The notes under the pieces were generated by a model. The model made no database searches, was not told where the DNA came from, and saw only the letters and a program-made list of their open reading frames with translations. 64,000 nucleotides of DNA from Bilophila wadsworthia ATCC 49260 (GTDB lineage: Bacteria > Desulfobacterota > Desulfovibrionia > Desulfovibrionales > Desulfovibrionaceae), in NCBI RefSeq assembly GCF_000701705.1, contig NZ_JNJP01000006.1:1-64000 (forward strand), in the 5' to 3' direction. Shown here piece after piece: positions 44,205 through 53,262 of the stretch (the first letter of the stretch is position 1; every line of letters begins with the position of its first letter). Position numbers and translations under genes: made by a program.

Positions 44205-44600
44205 TTATGCGGCGGCGGTGCGTGGGAAGACAATGCGGTAGCCAGCCCACACGGCGCAGATGCATATTACGGCATTGAGGAGAATGTTCAGACCTGCGAG
44301 CATGAGATCGCCGGTATGGTAGAGGTTAAACGTATCGAGCGAGAAGGTGGAGAAGGTGGTGAAACCGCCGAGGAAGCCGGTTCCAAGCAGGCTGTATCCC
44401 ACCGTGAACGGTTTTCCGCTGCGTTTCATGGCTCCTTGCAGCAGGCCCATGAGAAAACCGCCGAGCACGTTGATGCAGAGGATGCCGAGAGGGAAGGTCA
44501 TGGTCAGGCCGCTCATGATTGCGGCATTCAGCTTGAAGCGGCAGACCGCCCCCGCCGCGCCGCCGCACAGGACAGCAATGGTGTTTTCGATATACGACAT
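44205..44600 (-). CDS. crcB: CrcB/Fluc fluoride channel, copy 1
   Basis: 131 residues, four membrane segments. The filter region GTGFLGGFTTFSTFSLD and PLGILCINVLGGFLMG are standard for Fluc proteins, which form dual-topology dimers that expel fluoride. It follows the other crcB with 9 bp between, so the two are co-expressed and may form a heterodimer. Confidence 0.92.
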   Translation of the reverse strand: MSYIENTIAVLCGGAAGAVCRFKLNAAIMSGLTMTFPLGILCINVLGGFLMGLLQGAMKRSGKPFTVGYSLLGTGFLGGFTTFSTFSLDTFNLYHTGDLMLAGLNILLNAVICICAVWAGYRIVFPRTAAA

Positions 44601-44609
44601 GCCTTCCTC

Positions 44610-44990
44610 CTACTGAACCATCAGGAAAAAGCCGAAAGCGGTCCCACAGAGGCACAGGACCATATTGACGACGACGTTGGCGATGGCCTTTCCGGGCTGT
44701 CCGTCGCGGAAGGCGGCGAACGTATCCATGGAGAATGTGGAAAACGTGGTCAGTGCTCCGAGAAAGCCTTCGCCAATGAAATCGTGCCACGGGATAAAGG
44801 GAACGGCATTCATCTTGATTGCCCCTACAAGCAGTCCCATAATAAAAGAACCGAGCACGTTTACAAATAGGGTACCGTAGGGGAACCCCTTGCCGAACCA
44901 TGCGGCGAACCACGCGGAGATCTGGAAGCGGCAGTAAGCGCCGAGCGCGCCTCCGCCCGCGACCCAAAGTGTTCCGGCCAATTCAGTCAT
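44610..44990 (-). CDS. crcB: CrcB/Fluc fluoride channel, copy 2
   Basis: 126 residues, four membrane segments with GEGFLGALTTFSTFSMD and YGTLFVNVLGSFIMG. Each copy keeps the full FSTFS motif. It begins 49 bp after the amt stop with a terminator between; no fluoride riboswitch fits in that space, so regulation by fluoride is not evident. Confidence 0.92.
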   Translation of the reverse strand: MTELAGTLWVAGGGALGAYCRFQISAWFAAWFGKGFPYGTLFVNVLGSFIMGLLVGAIKMNAVPFIPWHDFIGEGFLGALTTFSTFSMDTFAAFRDGQPGKAIANVVVNMVLCLCGTAFGFFLMVQ

Positions 44991-45006
44991 GTTGTTTCCT
45001 TTCGAA

Positions 45007-45033
45007 AAAGGCCGGGGAGCTGGCCCGGCCTTT
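45007..45033 (-). terminator. Terminator of the urease/transport operon
   Basis: AAAGGCCGGG-N7-CCCGGCCTTT, followed by TTTC on the minus strand, between amt and crcB. Confidence 0.75.
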
Positions 45034-45038
45034 GAGAG

Positions 45039-46253
45039 TTACATCTTGTAGGCTTCTTCGCCGTGCAAGGACTCATCAAGCCCCGCCTCTTCCTCTTCCT
45101 TGGTGACCCGGATCGGCCCCCACGCGCTGATGACCTTGAAGATGATGATGGTCACAACGAAGGAGTAGACCGCCACGATGATCACGCCGAGGAGCTGCAT
45201 GAGGAATTGATGGATGCTGGCGTTCACCTTGTCGATGTTGCTGCTGGCGAGAATGCCGAGGAGCAGGGCGCCGGTGACGCCGCCCATGCCGTGGGCGCGC
45301 CATACTTCGAGCGCATCGTCGAACCCGAGGCGTTCCTGCACATACTTGGCGTAGTAGCATACGGAGGAGCCCACGGCGCCGATGATGATCGCGGCCCACG
45401 GTTCCACGTACCCGGCGCAGGGGGTAATGGTGGCGAGGCCGGCCACGGCGCCGACGAGCACGCCGGAGAAGGAAGGCTTGCGGTCATAATGCCAGTCGTA
45501 AAGCATCCAGACGATCATGGCGATGGAACCGGCGATGGTCGTGTTGGTGAAGGCATAGGCGGCCAGGCCGTCGGCGGCGTATGCGCCGCCCGCGTTGAAG
45601 CCGAACCAGCCGAACCACAAGAGGCCGGCACCCACGGCGACCAGCGGCAGGTTGTTGGGTACGGTCGGTTCGCCGGGCTTCATGTCGTCACGCCGTCCGA
45701 GGAAAATGACCGAGGCAAGCGCCGCAAAACCGGCGCTGACGTGGATCACGATACCGCCCGCAAAGTCCATTACGCCGATCTTGGCGAGGAAGCCGCCGCC
45801 CCAAATCCAGTGGCAGACGGGAATGTAGATGAAGATCATCCACAAGATGAGGAACTTCAGGTAGCCGCGGAAGTTCAGCCGCCCGGCGAACGCGCCCGTG
45901 ATCAGCGCCGGAGCGATGACGGCAAACATAAGCTGGTAAGCAAAGAACAGGATGAAAGGCACAGTGCTCGCATAGACGGGGCTCGGAGCGATCCCCACCT
46001 TATCCAGCGCGAAGTGGTAGCTGATGTCGCCGAACAGGCCGCCCACATCCGGCCCGAAAGCGAGGCTGAACCCGCCGAAAATCCAGATGATGGCCGTAAC
46101 GCCCATGGAAATGAAGTTCTGCATCATGATGGTCAGCACGTTCTTTTTGCGGACCATGCCGCCGTAAAACAGCGCAAGGGCGGGCGTCATCATGCACACC
46201 AGCGCGGTGCAGAGCATAACAAAACCTGTATCGCCCGTGTTGAGGGAAAGCAT
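45039..46253 (-). CDS. amt: Amt-type ammonium channel
   Basis: 404 residues with 11 predicted membrane segments. Family motifs seen: ALALFYGGMVRKKN, the pore-lining FAYQLMFAVIAPALITGAFA, DFAGGIVIHVSAGFAALAS and WRAHGMGGVTGALLLG (the second pore His). It lacks a signal sequence. Its place after the urea transporter and urease suggests retention or uptake of ammonium made by urease. No glnK/glnB is adjacent, unlike most amt loci. Confidence 0.93.
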   Translation of the reverse strand: MLSLNTGDTGFVMLCTALVCMMTPALALFYGGMVRKKNVLTIMMQNFISMGVTAIIWIFGGFSLAFGPDVGGLFGDISYHFALDKVGIAPSPVYASTVPFILFFAYQLMFAVIAPALITGAFAGRLNFRGYLKFLILWMIFIYIPVCHWIWGGGFLAKIGVMDFAGGIVIHVSAGFAALASVIFLGRRDDMKPGEPTVPNNLPLVAVGAGLLWFGWFGFNAGGAYAADGLAAYAFTNTTIAGSIAMIVWMLYDWHYDRKPSFSGVLVGAVAGLATITPCAGYVEPWAAIIIGAVGSSVCYYAKYVQERLGFDDALEVWRAHGMGGVTGALLLGILASSNIDKVNASIHQFLMQLLGVIIVAVYSFVVTIIIFKVISAWGPIRVTKEEEEAGLDESLHGEEAYKM

Positions 46254-46283
46254 ATGGCTACTCCTTGTTGAGGTTGAGGATGA

Positions 46284-47285
46284 TCAGCTCTGATAGTTCT
46301 TCGGGAGCAGATCGATGTTGGGCAGCAGGAAAATCCATGCCGCGACCACAAAGGGGAAGGTCAGGGTCGGAATGCCATAAACGTTCAACAGCACGTTGAG
46401 CGCACCCTGCGCCACCACGGTAAACACGGTGCCGAGGAAGGTGTAGCAGACGACCCGCCAGTTGGGATTGTAGAAGGTTGTGCCAAGGCCGATGGCGGTC
46501 AGCACCGCGCTGAACTGGAACAGCCCCGCGATGATGGCCGTGGAGCCGCCGCCTAGGATGAGAGCCGTGCAAATGGCGATGATGGAGCCTACGAAGGCGA
46601 ATACCGCCGCCCAGATGGAACTCACCGCAAGGCCGATGAGGAACAGGATGCCCGTGATCACGTTGTTGATCAGGAACACCTGTGATACGCCGGCGAACGC
46701 CGCCCTCCAGAACTGTTCCATGTTTAGGGCGAACAGGTCGGACGCTGCGGGCTGCACAGAGATGGCGGGATGCGGAAGGCTGATGATCTGAATGTTGCCG
46801 AAATTGTAGGCGGCAAGCATCAGGAACCATGTGGTGATGACGAAGGGGCCGGTCATGGCCGAAACCTTCCACGTCCGCAACATGCTGGAGACGGCCATCA
46901 TCAGGACGGTGGAAAAGATCGAGCCCGCCACGATGTACCCCCACAGCAGGGGCGTGGCCGCAAAGAAGGTCGGCAGCGCGCAACCTACGAGGATGCCGTT
47001 ATAGCCGTGCAATCCCATGTTGATGTTCTCTCTGGGGGCTCTTAGAGCGTAAGCGGTAAGCGTACCCATGATCGTCCCGAGCACCGCGCCGATGCCTACG
47101 GAAATCATATGCGCGGAGTAGGCGCCCCAAAAGATGCCGACCAGGAAAAACAACCCGGTCAGCGGGTTGTTTTGGAACATGACCTGCCCGGCACCGCGCA
47201 GGCAGACGTCAATGAAGTGCACGACCGGATTCTGGGACGCGAGGGCGTTCCACGGGTTGGGTGAGTCTTTGGCGACAGCGTTCAT
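46284..47285 (-). CDS. utp: Urea channel/transporter (UT-B/dvUT-like)
   Basis: 333 residues from ATG 47285 (GGAGGAAAAC upstream). Two homologous halves: QNNPLTGLFFLVGIFWGAYS in the first and NNVITGILFLIGLAVSS in the second; NGILVGCALPTFF corresponds to the urea filter region. The structurally solved urea channel of Desulfovibrio vulgaris belongs to this family and has nearly the same length. It would let urea reach the cytosolic urease, and lies between ureD and amt. Confidence 0.9.
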   Translation of the reverse strand: MNAVAKDSPNPWNALASQNPVVHFIDVCLRGAGQVMFQNNPLTGLFFLVGIFWGAYSAHMISVGIGAVLGTIMGTLTAYALRAPRENINMGLHGYNGILVGCALPTFFAATPLLWGYIVAGSIFSTVLMMAVSSMLRTWKVSAMTGPFVITTWFLMLAAYNFGNIQIISLPHPAISVQPAASDLFALNMEQFWRAAFAGVSQVFLINNVITGILFLIGLAVSSIWAAVFAFVGSIIAICTALILGGGSTAIIAGLFQFSAVLTAIGLGTTFYNPNWRVVCYTFLGTVFTVVAQGALNVLLNVYGIPTLTFPFVVAAWIFLLPNIDLLPKNYQS

Positions 47286-47422
47286 GTTTTCCTCCGGATG
47301 ATTGCCGGGTTGAATGGTGGCCTTGCGGCAGAAAAGGAGGAGCCCGCTTGTTGGAGCGGGCGTCCGGACGCGGGCGGCGGAAACCGCCGCCAGTGTCCGT
47401 CGGAGCTTCCTATCGGTCCGCG

Positions 47423-48391
47423 TCACTGCCACAGGAAGGCTTGCGGCAGATCCCGCCCGGCGACGGCTTTGCGCGCGATTTGCCAAAACTCCCGGATTTT
47501 GCCCCGGACCGATTCCGAGGTCATGCCGAGAACCTTGAAAATCAGCCCACATTCTCCCGGGAGCAGGGACGCCCCGTAGGCGAGGCGCGCCTCCCGATCC
47601 ACGCCGGCCTCTACAGCCTCGCGCACCTGCATAGTCTTTTCCTTCGTGGTCATGAGGATGACATTGCCGAACACCTCATAGCCGTTCATGATTCCGGTCC
47701 GGGACAGATCCGTTTCGCGCGGGTCTATGATGAACTTCTCCACGAACAGCTTTTCACCGCTCTCGCGGCGGGTGGCCTCAATGGTCGAAGAGTAGAGGTC
47801 GAATCCGAACATTTCGTCTTCATGGTGGTATTTCCGCCCCGGCAGCACGACTTCGGCGTAGAGCAGGCTCCCGGTTTCCGCGACGGAAAGCCGGGTCTTG
47901 CTGAGGAAGCGCGAAGTACGGTGCGGGATGAGCGGATCGGGCATGTACTCCAGATAGCCTCCTTCCTCCACGACAATGTCCTGCAGCTGCGAGGCGTAGT
48001 TGGCATTCATCATATGAACCTTGGTCGCAGACTGCGTGGTGACATGGGCCTGCGCGTTTTTGCCGACCTCGATCTCCAACGCCATCCGGTCGCCCTGCAA
48101 CACGCAACCCGTTGTCGTGATGATGAATATGCAGGGCATCTGCGGCATGGCCTCGTCCCAGTACAGCGCGCGCTGGACAAGGAACGGCACACGCCGATCC
48201 ATAAACGCCATCACGCTGCGATCGCCCCGATCGGCGAACTCAAGCCGCAGGTACCCGTCTTTGCCGACCGTGCCGCTGGGCATCTGCGCCGGTTCATCCT
48301 GATAGGGGCGCAGTTCCGGAGCTTCGAGCCCGATCCGCGAAAGGGCCGCCTTGGCGAGCTCGACGCGGGCGCGGCTGCTGAGCTGACTCAT
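47423..48391 (-). CDS. ureD: Urease accessory protein UreD/UreH
   Basis: 322 residues from ATG 48391 (AGGAGG 5-6 bases upstream). QSATKVHMMNANYASQLQDI and YMPDPLIPHRTSRF are the conserved UreD/UreH regions. UreD is the scaffold that docks UreF and UreG on apo-urease for nickel delivery. In most operons ureD comes first or near the start; here it is the last urease gene. About 9 bp from ureG. Confidence 0.9.
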   Translation of the reverse strand: MSQLSSRARVELAKAALSRIGLEAPELRPYQDEPAQMPSGTVGKDGYLRLEFADRGDRSVMAFMDRRVPFLVQRALYWDEAMPQMPCIFIITTTGCVLQGDRMALEIEVGKNAQAHVTTQSATKVHMMNANYASQLQDIVVEEGGYLEYMPDPLIPHRTSRFLSKTRLSVAETGSLLYAEVVLPGRKYHHEDEMFGFDLYSSTIEATRRESGEKLFVEKFIIDPRETDLSRTGIMNGYEVFGNVILMTTKEKTMQVREAVEAGVDREARLAYGASLLPGECGLIFKVLGMTSESVRGKIREFWQIARKAVAGRDLPQAFLWQ

Positions 48392-48401
48392 GGGCAACCT
48401 C

Positions 48402-49040
48402 CTAGGCCGTTTTTTCGGCGGGCTTGAAATCAAACAGGGCGTCACGGATGATCATGTCCGTGAGTTCTTCGATGTTCTTGCCTGTCATGCAATTGGTAAA
48501 AATGAAGGGCTTGCCGTCGCGCATCTTCCTGGAATCGCGATCCATGACTTCAAGGCTGGCCTTGACGTAAGGGGCGAGGTCTTCCTTGTTGATCACGAGG
48601 ATGTCCGACTGGCATACGCCGGGGCCGCTCTTGCGCGGGATCTTGTCCCCAGCGGCCACGTCGATGACGTAGATGAAGAAGTCCGCCAGCGCCGGGCTGA
48701 AGGTCAGGGTGAGGTTGTCGCCGCCGCTCTCGATGAAGATGAGATCGCTGTCGGGGAACTTGCTTTCCAGTTCTTCCACGGCGGCGAGGTTCATGCTCGG
48801 GTCCTCGCGGATGGCGGTGTGCGGGCACGCCCCGGTTTCCACGCCCACGATTTTTTCGGCTTCAAGGATGCCGTCCAGTTCACGCTGGACGTGCTTGGCG
48901 TCTTCGGTGGTGACCACGTCGTTGGTGATGATGAGCGGCTTGATGCCTCTGCGGATAAGAACGGGGGTGACGGCTTCGATGATGGCCGTCTTGCCGGAGC
49001 CGACCGGGCCGCCCACGCCGATGCGAGTGATTTTTTTCAT
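48402..49040 (-). CDS. ureG: Urease accessory GTPase UreG
   Basis: 212 residues: P-loop GPVGSGKT (10-17), ESGGDNLTLTF, the nickel-binding CPH motif (GACPHTAIRED) and the G4 motif NKED. It hydrolyses GTP to load nickel on urease. Complete and typical. Confidence 0.95.
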   Translation of the reverse strand: MKKITRIGVGGPVGSGKTAIIEAVTPVLIRRGIKPLIITNDVVTTEDAKHVQRELDGILEAEKIVGVETGACPHTAIREDPSMNLAAVEELESKFPDSDLIFIESGGDNLTLTFSPALADFFIYVIDVAAGDKIPRKSGPGVCQSDILVINKEDLAPYVKASLEVMDRDSRKMRDGKPFIFTNCMTGKNIEELTDMIIRDALFDFKPAEKTA

Positions 49041-49095
49041 TGCGTATTCCTTTTCAAAAAAGAGGTGGAGGAGCTTTCTGGAACGGATGGCCGGA

Positions 49096-49812
49096 TCAGC
49101 CCATGAACAGACGCACGTGCGCCTTGACGTGGCTGGCGGCGAGGATGTCGGTCATGGGAGCGTAATTGGACATCTGTTCCAGTGGCGTCCGCATGGCGGT
49201 GCGGCACATGGCGTCGAAATCCCGCGTCAGGCTGTAGAGCACGCGCTGCATGTCAATATGGCTGATGCGCATGATGCGCATGGATGCGTTCAGGATGGTC
49301 ATGGCGACGCCGTACTGGTGGACGGTGAGGACTTCGTCGAGCGTTCCGGTGTCGAGCTTCTCCTGCGTGGAGAGGCCCATTGCCACGAACTGCACGGCGA
49401 GGGAGACCGGATAGGTCCCCGGAGCCCTGCCGTCCTTGATGGCGTCCCGCCAGCCGATGACGAGGGGATTCTCGGTGATGTCCGCCCCCATCTCCGCGAG
49501 CTTGCGGCCCATGCGGGTGGCCATAAGCCTGGTTTCTTCGTTAAGCTTGCGGCACAGGACCTCACGGTCAACGCGAATCAGATCTTCCAGATCCCCGGCG
49601 AGGGCCGCGCGCGTCGCCCAAACGACGGCCACGGCATCGCCTTTCGCCGCCTGCTCGAGAGCCGTATGCGTATATTGACGCAAGGTTTCGGCATCGTGGA
49701 CCACGCCTTTCTGGACGGCCGATTCCAGGCCGTTCGAAAAGGCGAAGGCCCCCACGGGGAGCATGGAGTCGCCGAACTGCATCATTCTGGAGAGGGAAAG
49801 AATATTTTTCAC
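49096..49812 (-). CDS. ureF: Urease accessory protein UreF
   Basis: 238 residues from GTG 49812 (GGAGCATACC upstream). The conserved FGDSMLPVGAFAFSNGLE is the UreF N-terminal signature; helices follow throughout. Longer upstream extension of the frame belongs to the ureE 3' end in another frame and is not used. UreF links UreG to UreD. Confidence 0.9.
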   Translation of the reverse strand: MKNILSLSRMMQFGDSMLPVGAFAFSNGLESAVQKGVVHDAETLRQYTHTALEQAAKGDAVAVVWATRAALAGDLEDLIRVDREVLCRKLNEETRLMATRMGRKLAEMGADITENPLVIGWRDAIKDGRAPGTYPVSLAVQFVAMGLSTQEKLDTGTLDEVLTVHQYGVAMTILNASMRIMRISHIDMQRVLYSLTRDFDAMCRTAMRTPLEQMSNYAPMTDILAASHVKAHVRLFMG

Positions 49813-49828
49813 GGTATGCTCCGGGGCC

Positions 49829-50473
49829 TTAGTTGTGGCAATGGCCGTCGTGGCAATGTCCTTCGTGTGCGTGCGTGTGGTGATGGTCATGGTGGTGCGC
49901 ATGTCCGTCGGGAGACGCGTGGGTGTGACCGCCGTCCATGGGGCGCTCCGTTCCGCCGAACAAACGGCGGGCCTGCGTAGGTTCGAGGAGATCCACGATC
50001 TCGGAACCGGGCGCAAAGCGGAAGGTGATGTCTTTAAAATGATGTGTGTTCATGACGGAATTCATGACGAGGCGGTTCACCGCCATGGGCACGTACACGA
50101 AGCCGTTCTGTACAATGGCTGGCCAGTGTTGGTTGCCGAGGGCATGTCCGAGCTGGACGCAGCGCTCGATGAGCTGATCGGCGGGCAGCTTCTGGAGGCC
50201 GCTCAGATCGATGATAAGCACCTCACACAGGTCGATTTTGCAGATGACGGCTTGTTTCGTTTTTTCGTCCCAAAGGAGGATGTCGCCGTCGTGCAGGAAC
50301 GCGTTGCGGTCAAGGGATACCGCGATAGCTTGTCCCTTGCGGGTATCCTTGCGGAGCCTGTTTTTCTGAGCGTCCCATTGGCTGAGTTCGAGTGTATCGA
50401 TGGTGGCGTCGGCCAAGCGGGCCTTCCACGCGGGATCGTTGCTGTTGCCAAGTACATTTTCTACAAGCTGCAT
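49829..50473 (-). CDS. ureE: Urease nickel metallochaperone UreE
   Basis: 214 residues from ATG 50473. N-terminal peptide-binding domain (with RKDTRKGQAIAVSLDR), a central metal domain containing LGHALGNQHWPAIV, and a C-terminal histidine-rich tail (about 185-212: DGHAHHHDHHHTHAHEGHC) with two late cysteines. The tail suggests it stores several nickel ions. It follows ureC after 250 bp. Confidence 0.92.
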   Translation of the reverse strand: MQLVENVLGNSNDPAWKARLADATIDTLELSQWDAQKNRLRKDTRKGQAIAVSLDRNAFLHDGDILLWDEKTKQAVICKIDLCEVLIIDLSGLQKLPADQLIERCVQLGHALGNQHWPAIVQNGFVYVPMAVNRLVMNSVMNTHHFKDITFRFAPGSEIVDLLEPTQARRLFGGTERPMDGGHTHASPDGHAHHHDHHHTHAHEGHCHDGHCHN

Positions 50474-50723
50474 GGGTTTTCCTTTATTGTGATGCCTCCG
50501 GCGACAAGGACCACCGGGGCAATGATTTCCCGGCTCCCTTGGAGCTGCCGCAACACGGCCTTGCAGCCGTATCCCGGCGGCTCCAAAGGCGTCGGGGAAT
50601 TGTTTGGGAGTCCGTCGGAACGGATTCATCTCGAGCAGCCTCCCCACCCTTCAAAGTTCTTACAGGTGGGGGCTGGGGGAGGGCACTTTTTCCCAAAAGC
50701 GTCTTCCCCCAGTCTTTCAACAT

Positions 50724-52442
50724 TTAACTGAAGAAGTAGAGCTGGCCGAGGGCAACCTTCTGGGCGGGTTTGACGGTGGCGTGCACGCCATCGACCTTGA
50801 CCGCGAAGGTTTCGGGATCAACTTCGATTTTCGGCAGGTTGCCGTTGCGCACCATGTCGTGCTTGTTCAGGCCACGGATATTGCACACGGGTTCGACGCA
50901 GCTGCGCAGGCCGAGCTTTTCGCGGATGTTCCGTTCCATAGCGGCCTGTGAAACAAACGTGATGCGGGTGCGGGGCTTGGCAAGGCCCATGCCGCCGAAC
51001 ATCGGGCGGTAGTAGGTGGGCTGCGGCGTGGGCAGGGAGGCGTTGGGGTCACCCATGTTGGCCCAGCTGATCATGCCGCCCTTGATCACCATCTTGGGCT
51101 TGGCGCCGAAGAACTGCGGTTCCCAGAGCACGAGGTCGGCGTATTTGCCCACTTCCACGGAGCCGATGAGGTGGCTGACGCCCTGCGTGATGGCGGGGTT
51201 GATCGTCAGCTTGGCCACATAGCGCAGGACGCGGAAGTTGTCGTTGCCGGGCGCATCTTCGGGGAGTTTGCCGCGGGCGGCCTTCATGGCGTCGGCCGTC
51301 TGGATCACGCGCAGCCAGTTTTCGCCCACGCGGCCCATAGCCTGCGAGTCACTGGAGATCATGGAGATGACGCCCATATCGTGCAGCACGTTTTCAGCGG
51401 CGACGGTTTCGGCGCGTACGCGGCTTTCGGCGAAGGAAACGTCGGAAGGCACGTTGGGGTTCAGGTTATGGCAAACCATGATCATGTCGAACAGTTCCGA
51501 CTGTGTGTTGATGCCGAACGGCAGCGTCGGGTTCGTGGAGCTGGGCAGCACGTTGGGATGGCTCGCCACGCGCAGGATGTCGGGAGCGTGGCCGCCGCCC
51601 GCGCCTTCCGTATGGAAGGTGTGGATGACGCGGCCCGCGATGGCGTCGATGGTGTCTTCCACGTAGCCGGATTCGTTCAAGGTGTCGGTGTGGACGGAAA
51701 CCTGAACGTCCATGTCGTCGGCGACGCTCAGGGCGGCGCGGATCATGGAGGGCATGGCACCCCAGTCCTCATGCACCTTGAAGCCGCACGCGCCGGCCTC
51801 GATCTGTTCGACCAGCGGAACGCTGTTGTAGGCGTGCCCCTTGCCGAGGATGCCCATGTTCACCGGCATGGCGTCGATGGCTTCGAGCATTTTGCTGATA
51901 TTCCACGGGCCGGGGGTAATGGTCGTTCCGTTGGTGCCGTCGGTGGGGCCGACGCCGCCGCCGAAGAAGGTGGTCACGCCGTTGGAGAGCGCGGCGTACC
52001 CCTGTTGCGGGGAGATGTAGTGAACGTGAGAGTCGATGCCGCCGGCGGTGAGGATGAGATGCTCGCCGGTGATGGCGTCGGTAGAATTGCCCACGATAAG
52101 ATCAGGATCGACACCATTCATCATAGACGGGTTGCCGCTCTTGCCGATGCCCACGATCCTGCCGTCCCGGATGCCCACGTCGGCTTTGATGACGCCCTGC
52201 ACCGCGTCGATGACGGTGACGTTGGTGATGACGAGATCAAGCACGCCGGCATCGCGGTTCAGGCGGGCATCGCCGCCCATGCCGCCGCGCAGGGTTTTAC
52301 CGCCGCCGTACATGGACTCGTCGCCGTAGTGGCGCAGGTCCTTTTCGATTTCGACAAACAGATCCGTGTCCCCAAGCCGGATTTTGTCCCCAACGGTCGG
52401 GCCGAAGAGGGCAGCGTGTTCCTGACGAGAAATTGTCGGCAT
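50724..52442 (-). CDS. ureC: Urease alpha (catalytic) subunit
   Basis: 572 residues. All active-site residues are visible: nickel ligands H139 and H141 (GIDSHVHYIS), the carbamylated lysine K222 (GFKVHEDWG), H251 (VHTDTLNESG), H277 (FHTEGAGGGHAPD), D365 (SSDSQAMGRVGE), and the flap C324-H325 (MVCHNLNP). The residue after that His is Asn where most ureases have His. Catalyses urea hydrolysis to ammonia and carbamate. Complete and intact. Confidence 0.97.
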   Translation of the reverse strand: MPTISRQEHAALFGPTVGDKIRLGDTDLFVEIEKDLRHYGDESMYGGGKTLRGGMGGDARLNRDAGVLDLVITNVTVIDAVQGVIKADVGIRDGRIVGIGKSGNPSMMNGVDPDLIVGNSTDAITGEHLILTAGGIDSHVHYISPQQGYAALSNGVTTFFGGGVGPTDGTNGTTITPGPWNISKMLEAIDAMPVNMGILGKGHAYNSVPLVEQIEAGACGFKVHEDWGAMPSMIRAALSVADDMDVQVSVHTDTLNESGYVEDTIDAIAGRVIHTFHTEGAGGGHAPDILRVASHPNVLPSSTNPTLPFGINTQSELFDMIMVCHNLNPNVPSDVSFAESRVRAETVAAENVLHDMGVISMISSDSQAMGRVGENWLRVIQTADAMKAARGKLPEDAPGNDNFRVLRYVAKLTINPAITQGVSHLIGSVEVGKYADLVLWEPQFFGAKPKMVIKGGMISWANMGDPNASLPTPQPTYYRPMFGGMGLAKPRTRITFVSQAAMERNIREKLGLRSCVEPVCNIRGLNKHDMVRNGNLPKIEVDPETFAVKVDGVHATVKPAQKVALGQLYFFS

Positions 52443-52478
52443 ATGAAACTCCTTTCCGCCGCGTCGGTGGCGCGGAGA

Positions 52479-52883
52479 TTACTTTTTGGCGTTCTTGAAG
52501 CCGAGCTTGTCGGCACGTTCTTCGTTGATGACCCGTTCGTGTTCGTCCCCGGTCCAGCCGTCCACGAGGTTGTTGAACCCGTAGGTGCCGGAAGTCCCGC
52601 CGATGGAGACGAGGGATACGGTTTTTTCATCGCCCGGCTCGAAACGGATGGCGGTCGTGGAGGAGATGTTCAAACGCATTCCGTAAGCTGCGTGGCGATC
52701 GAATTCGAGGGCGCGGTTCACTTCGAAGAAATGAAAATGGGAGCCGACCTGAATGGGGCGGTCGCCGGTGTTACGGACTTTGAGGGTGATGGTTTTGCGC
52801 CCCGCATTGAATTCAATGGGATCGGAACCAAGGATCAGGCCGCCGACCGGCGTTTTGGTCTTGTTCGGAGTCTTGTTGGTCAT
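52479..52883 (-). CDS. ureB: Urease beta subunit
   Basis: 134 residues, with GGLILGSDPIEFNAGRKTI and IQVGSHFHFFEVNRALEFDR, the hallmark of UreB. A short lysine/threonine-rich N-terminal extension precedes it. Separate from ureA, so the enzyme is of the three-subunit type. Confidence 0.95.
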   Translation of the reverse strand: MTNKTPNKTKTPVGGLILGSDPIEFNAGRKTITLKVRNTGDRPIQVGSHFHFFEVNRALEFDRHAAYGMRLNISSTTAIRFEPGDEKTVSLVSIGGTSGTYGFNNLVDGWTGDEHERVINEERADKLGFKNAKK

Positions 52884-52897
52884 GGGAAAATCCCCCT

Positions 52898-53200
52898 TTA
52901 GTTGATGGGGTTGTGAATGGTGATGAGGCGGCTCCCGTCGGTGAAGACGGCTTCCACCTGCACGGTGGGGATCATTTCGACCACACCTTCCATGACGTCG
53001 TTGCGGGTGAGGACTTTGCGGGTTTCGGCCATGACTTCTTCGACGGTCTTCCCGGCGCGGGCTTCCTCAAGTGCGGCGGCGGAGAGCACGGCCACGGTCT
53101 CGGGATGGTTGAGCTTCAAGCCTTTGGCTTTCCGCTTGAGCGCGACATCAGCCAAGGTATGAATCATGAGCTTGTCGAGCTCGCGAGGAGTAAGGTGCAT
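52898..53200 (-). CDS. ureA: Urease gamma subunit
   Basis: 100 residues, the exact usual length: MHLTPRELDKLMIHTLADVA and RKAKGLKLNHPETVAVLS. ATG 53200 has AAGGAGGTCC upstream; an upstream extension is possible in frame but would lack a ribosome site. First gene of the operon. Confidence 0.95.
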   Translation of the reverse strand: MHLTPRELDKLMIHTLADVALKRKAKGLKLNHPETVAVLSAAALEEARAGKTVEEVMAETRKVLTRNDVMEGVVEMIPTVQVEAVFTDGSRLITIHNPIN

Positions 53201-53222
53201 ATGGACCTCCTTTGCACTGTCT

Positions 53223-53249
53223 GTAACACGCATTGTATGAATGTAACAC
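53223..53249. promoter_or_regulatory. Two direct GTAACAC motifs, 13 bases apart
   Basis: GTAACAC at 53223-53229 and 53243-53249, just upstream of ureA. From memory the proposed NikR half-site in Desulfovibrio species is GTGTTAC/GTAACAC with 13-14 bases between, but as inverted halves; here they are direct. Confidence 0.45.
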
Positions 53250-53262
53250 GAATGTTTCATGA
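53235..53262. promoter_or_regulatory. Candidate NikR operator, GTATGA-N16-TCATGA
   Basis: GTATGA at 53235-53240, 16 bases, TCATGA at 53257-53262. The classical NikR site is GTATGA-N16-TCATAC, so 10 of 12 half-site bases match with exact spacing. It overlaps the GTAACAC pair and the 9-bp inverted repeat. Position 35-60 bp upstream of the ureA start codon fits direct control by nickel. Confidence 0.5.

Noticed and set aside
44991..45038. Fluoride riboswitch upstream of the crcB pair
   Set aside because: The 48-bp gap is filled by the amt terminator; too short for the riboswitch.
45063..46271. 402-codon plus-strand ORF over amt
   Set aside because: Antisense to amt; composition rich in H, D, G and E as expected of a mirrored membrane protein gene.
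51171..52901. 576-codon plus-strand ORF over ureC and ureB
   Set aside because: Antisense to ureC, which has all active-site residues.
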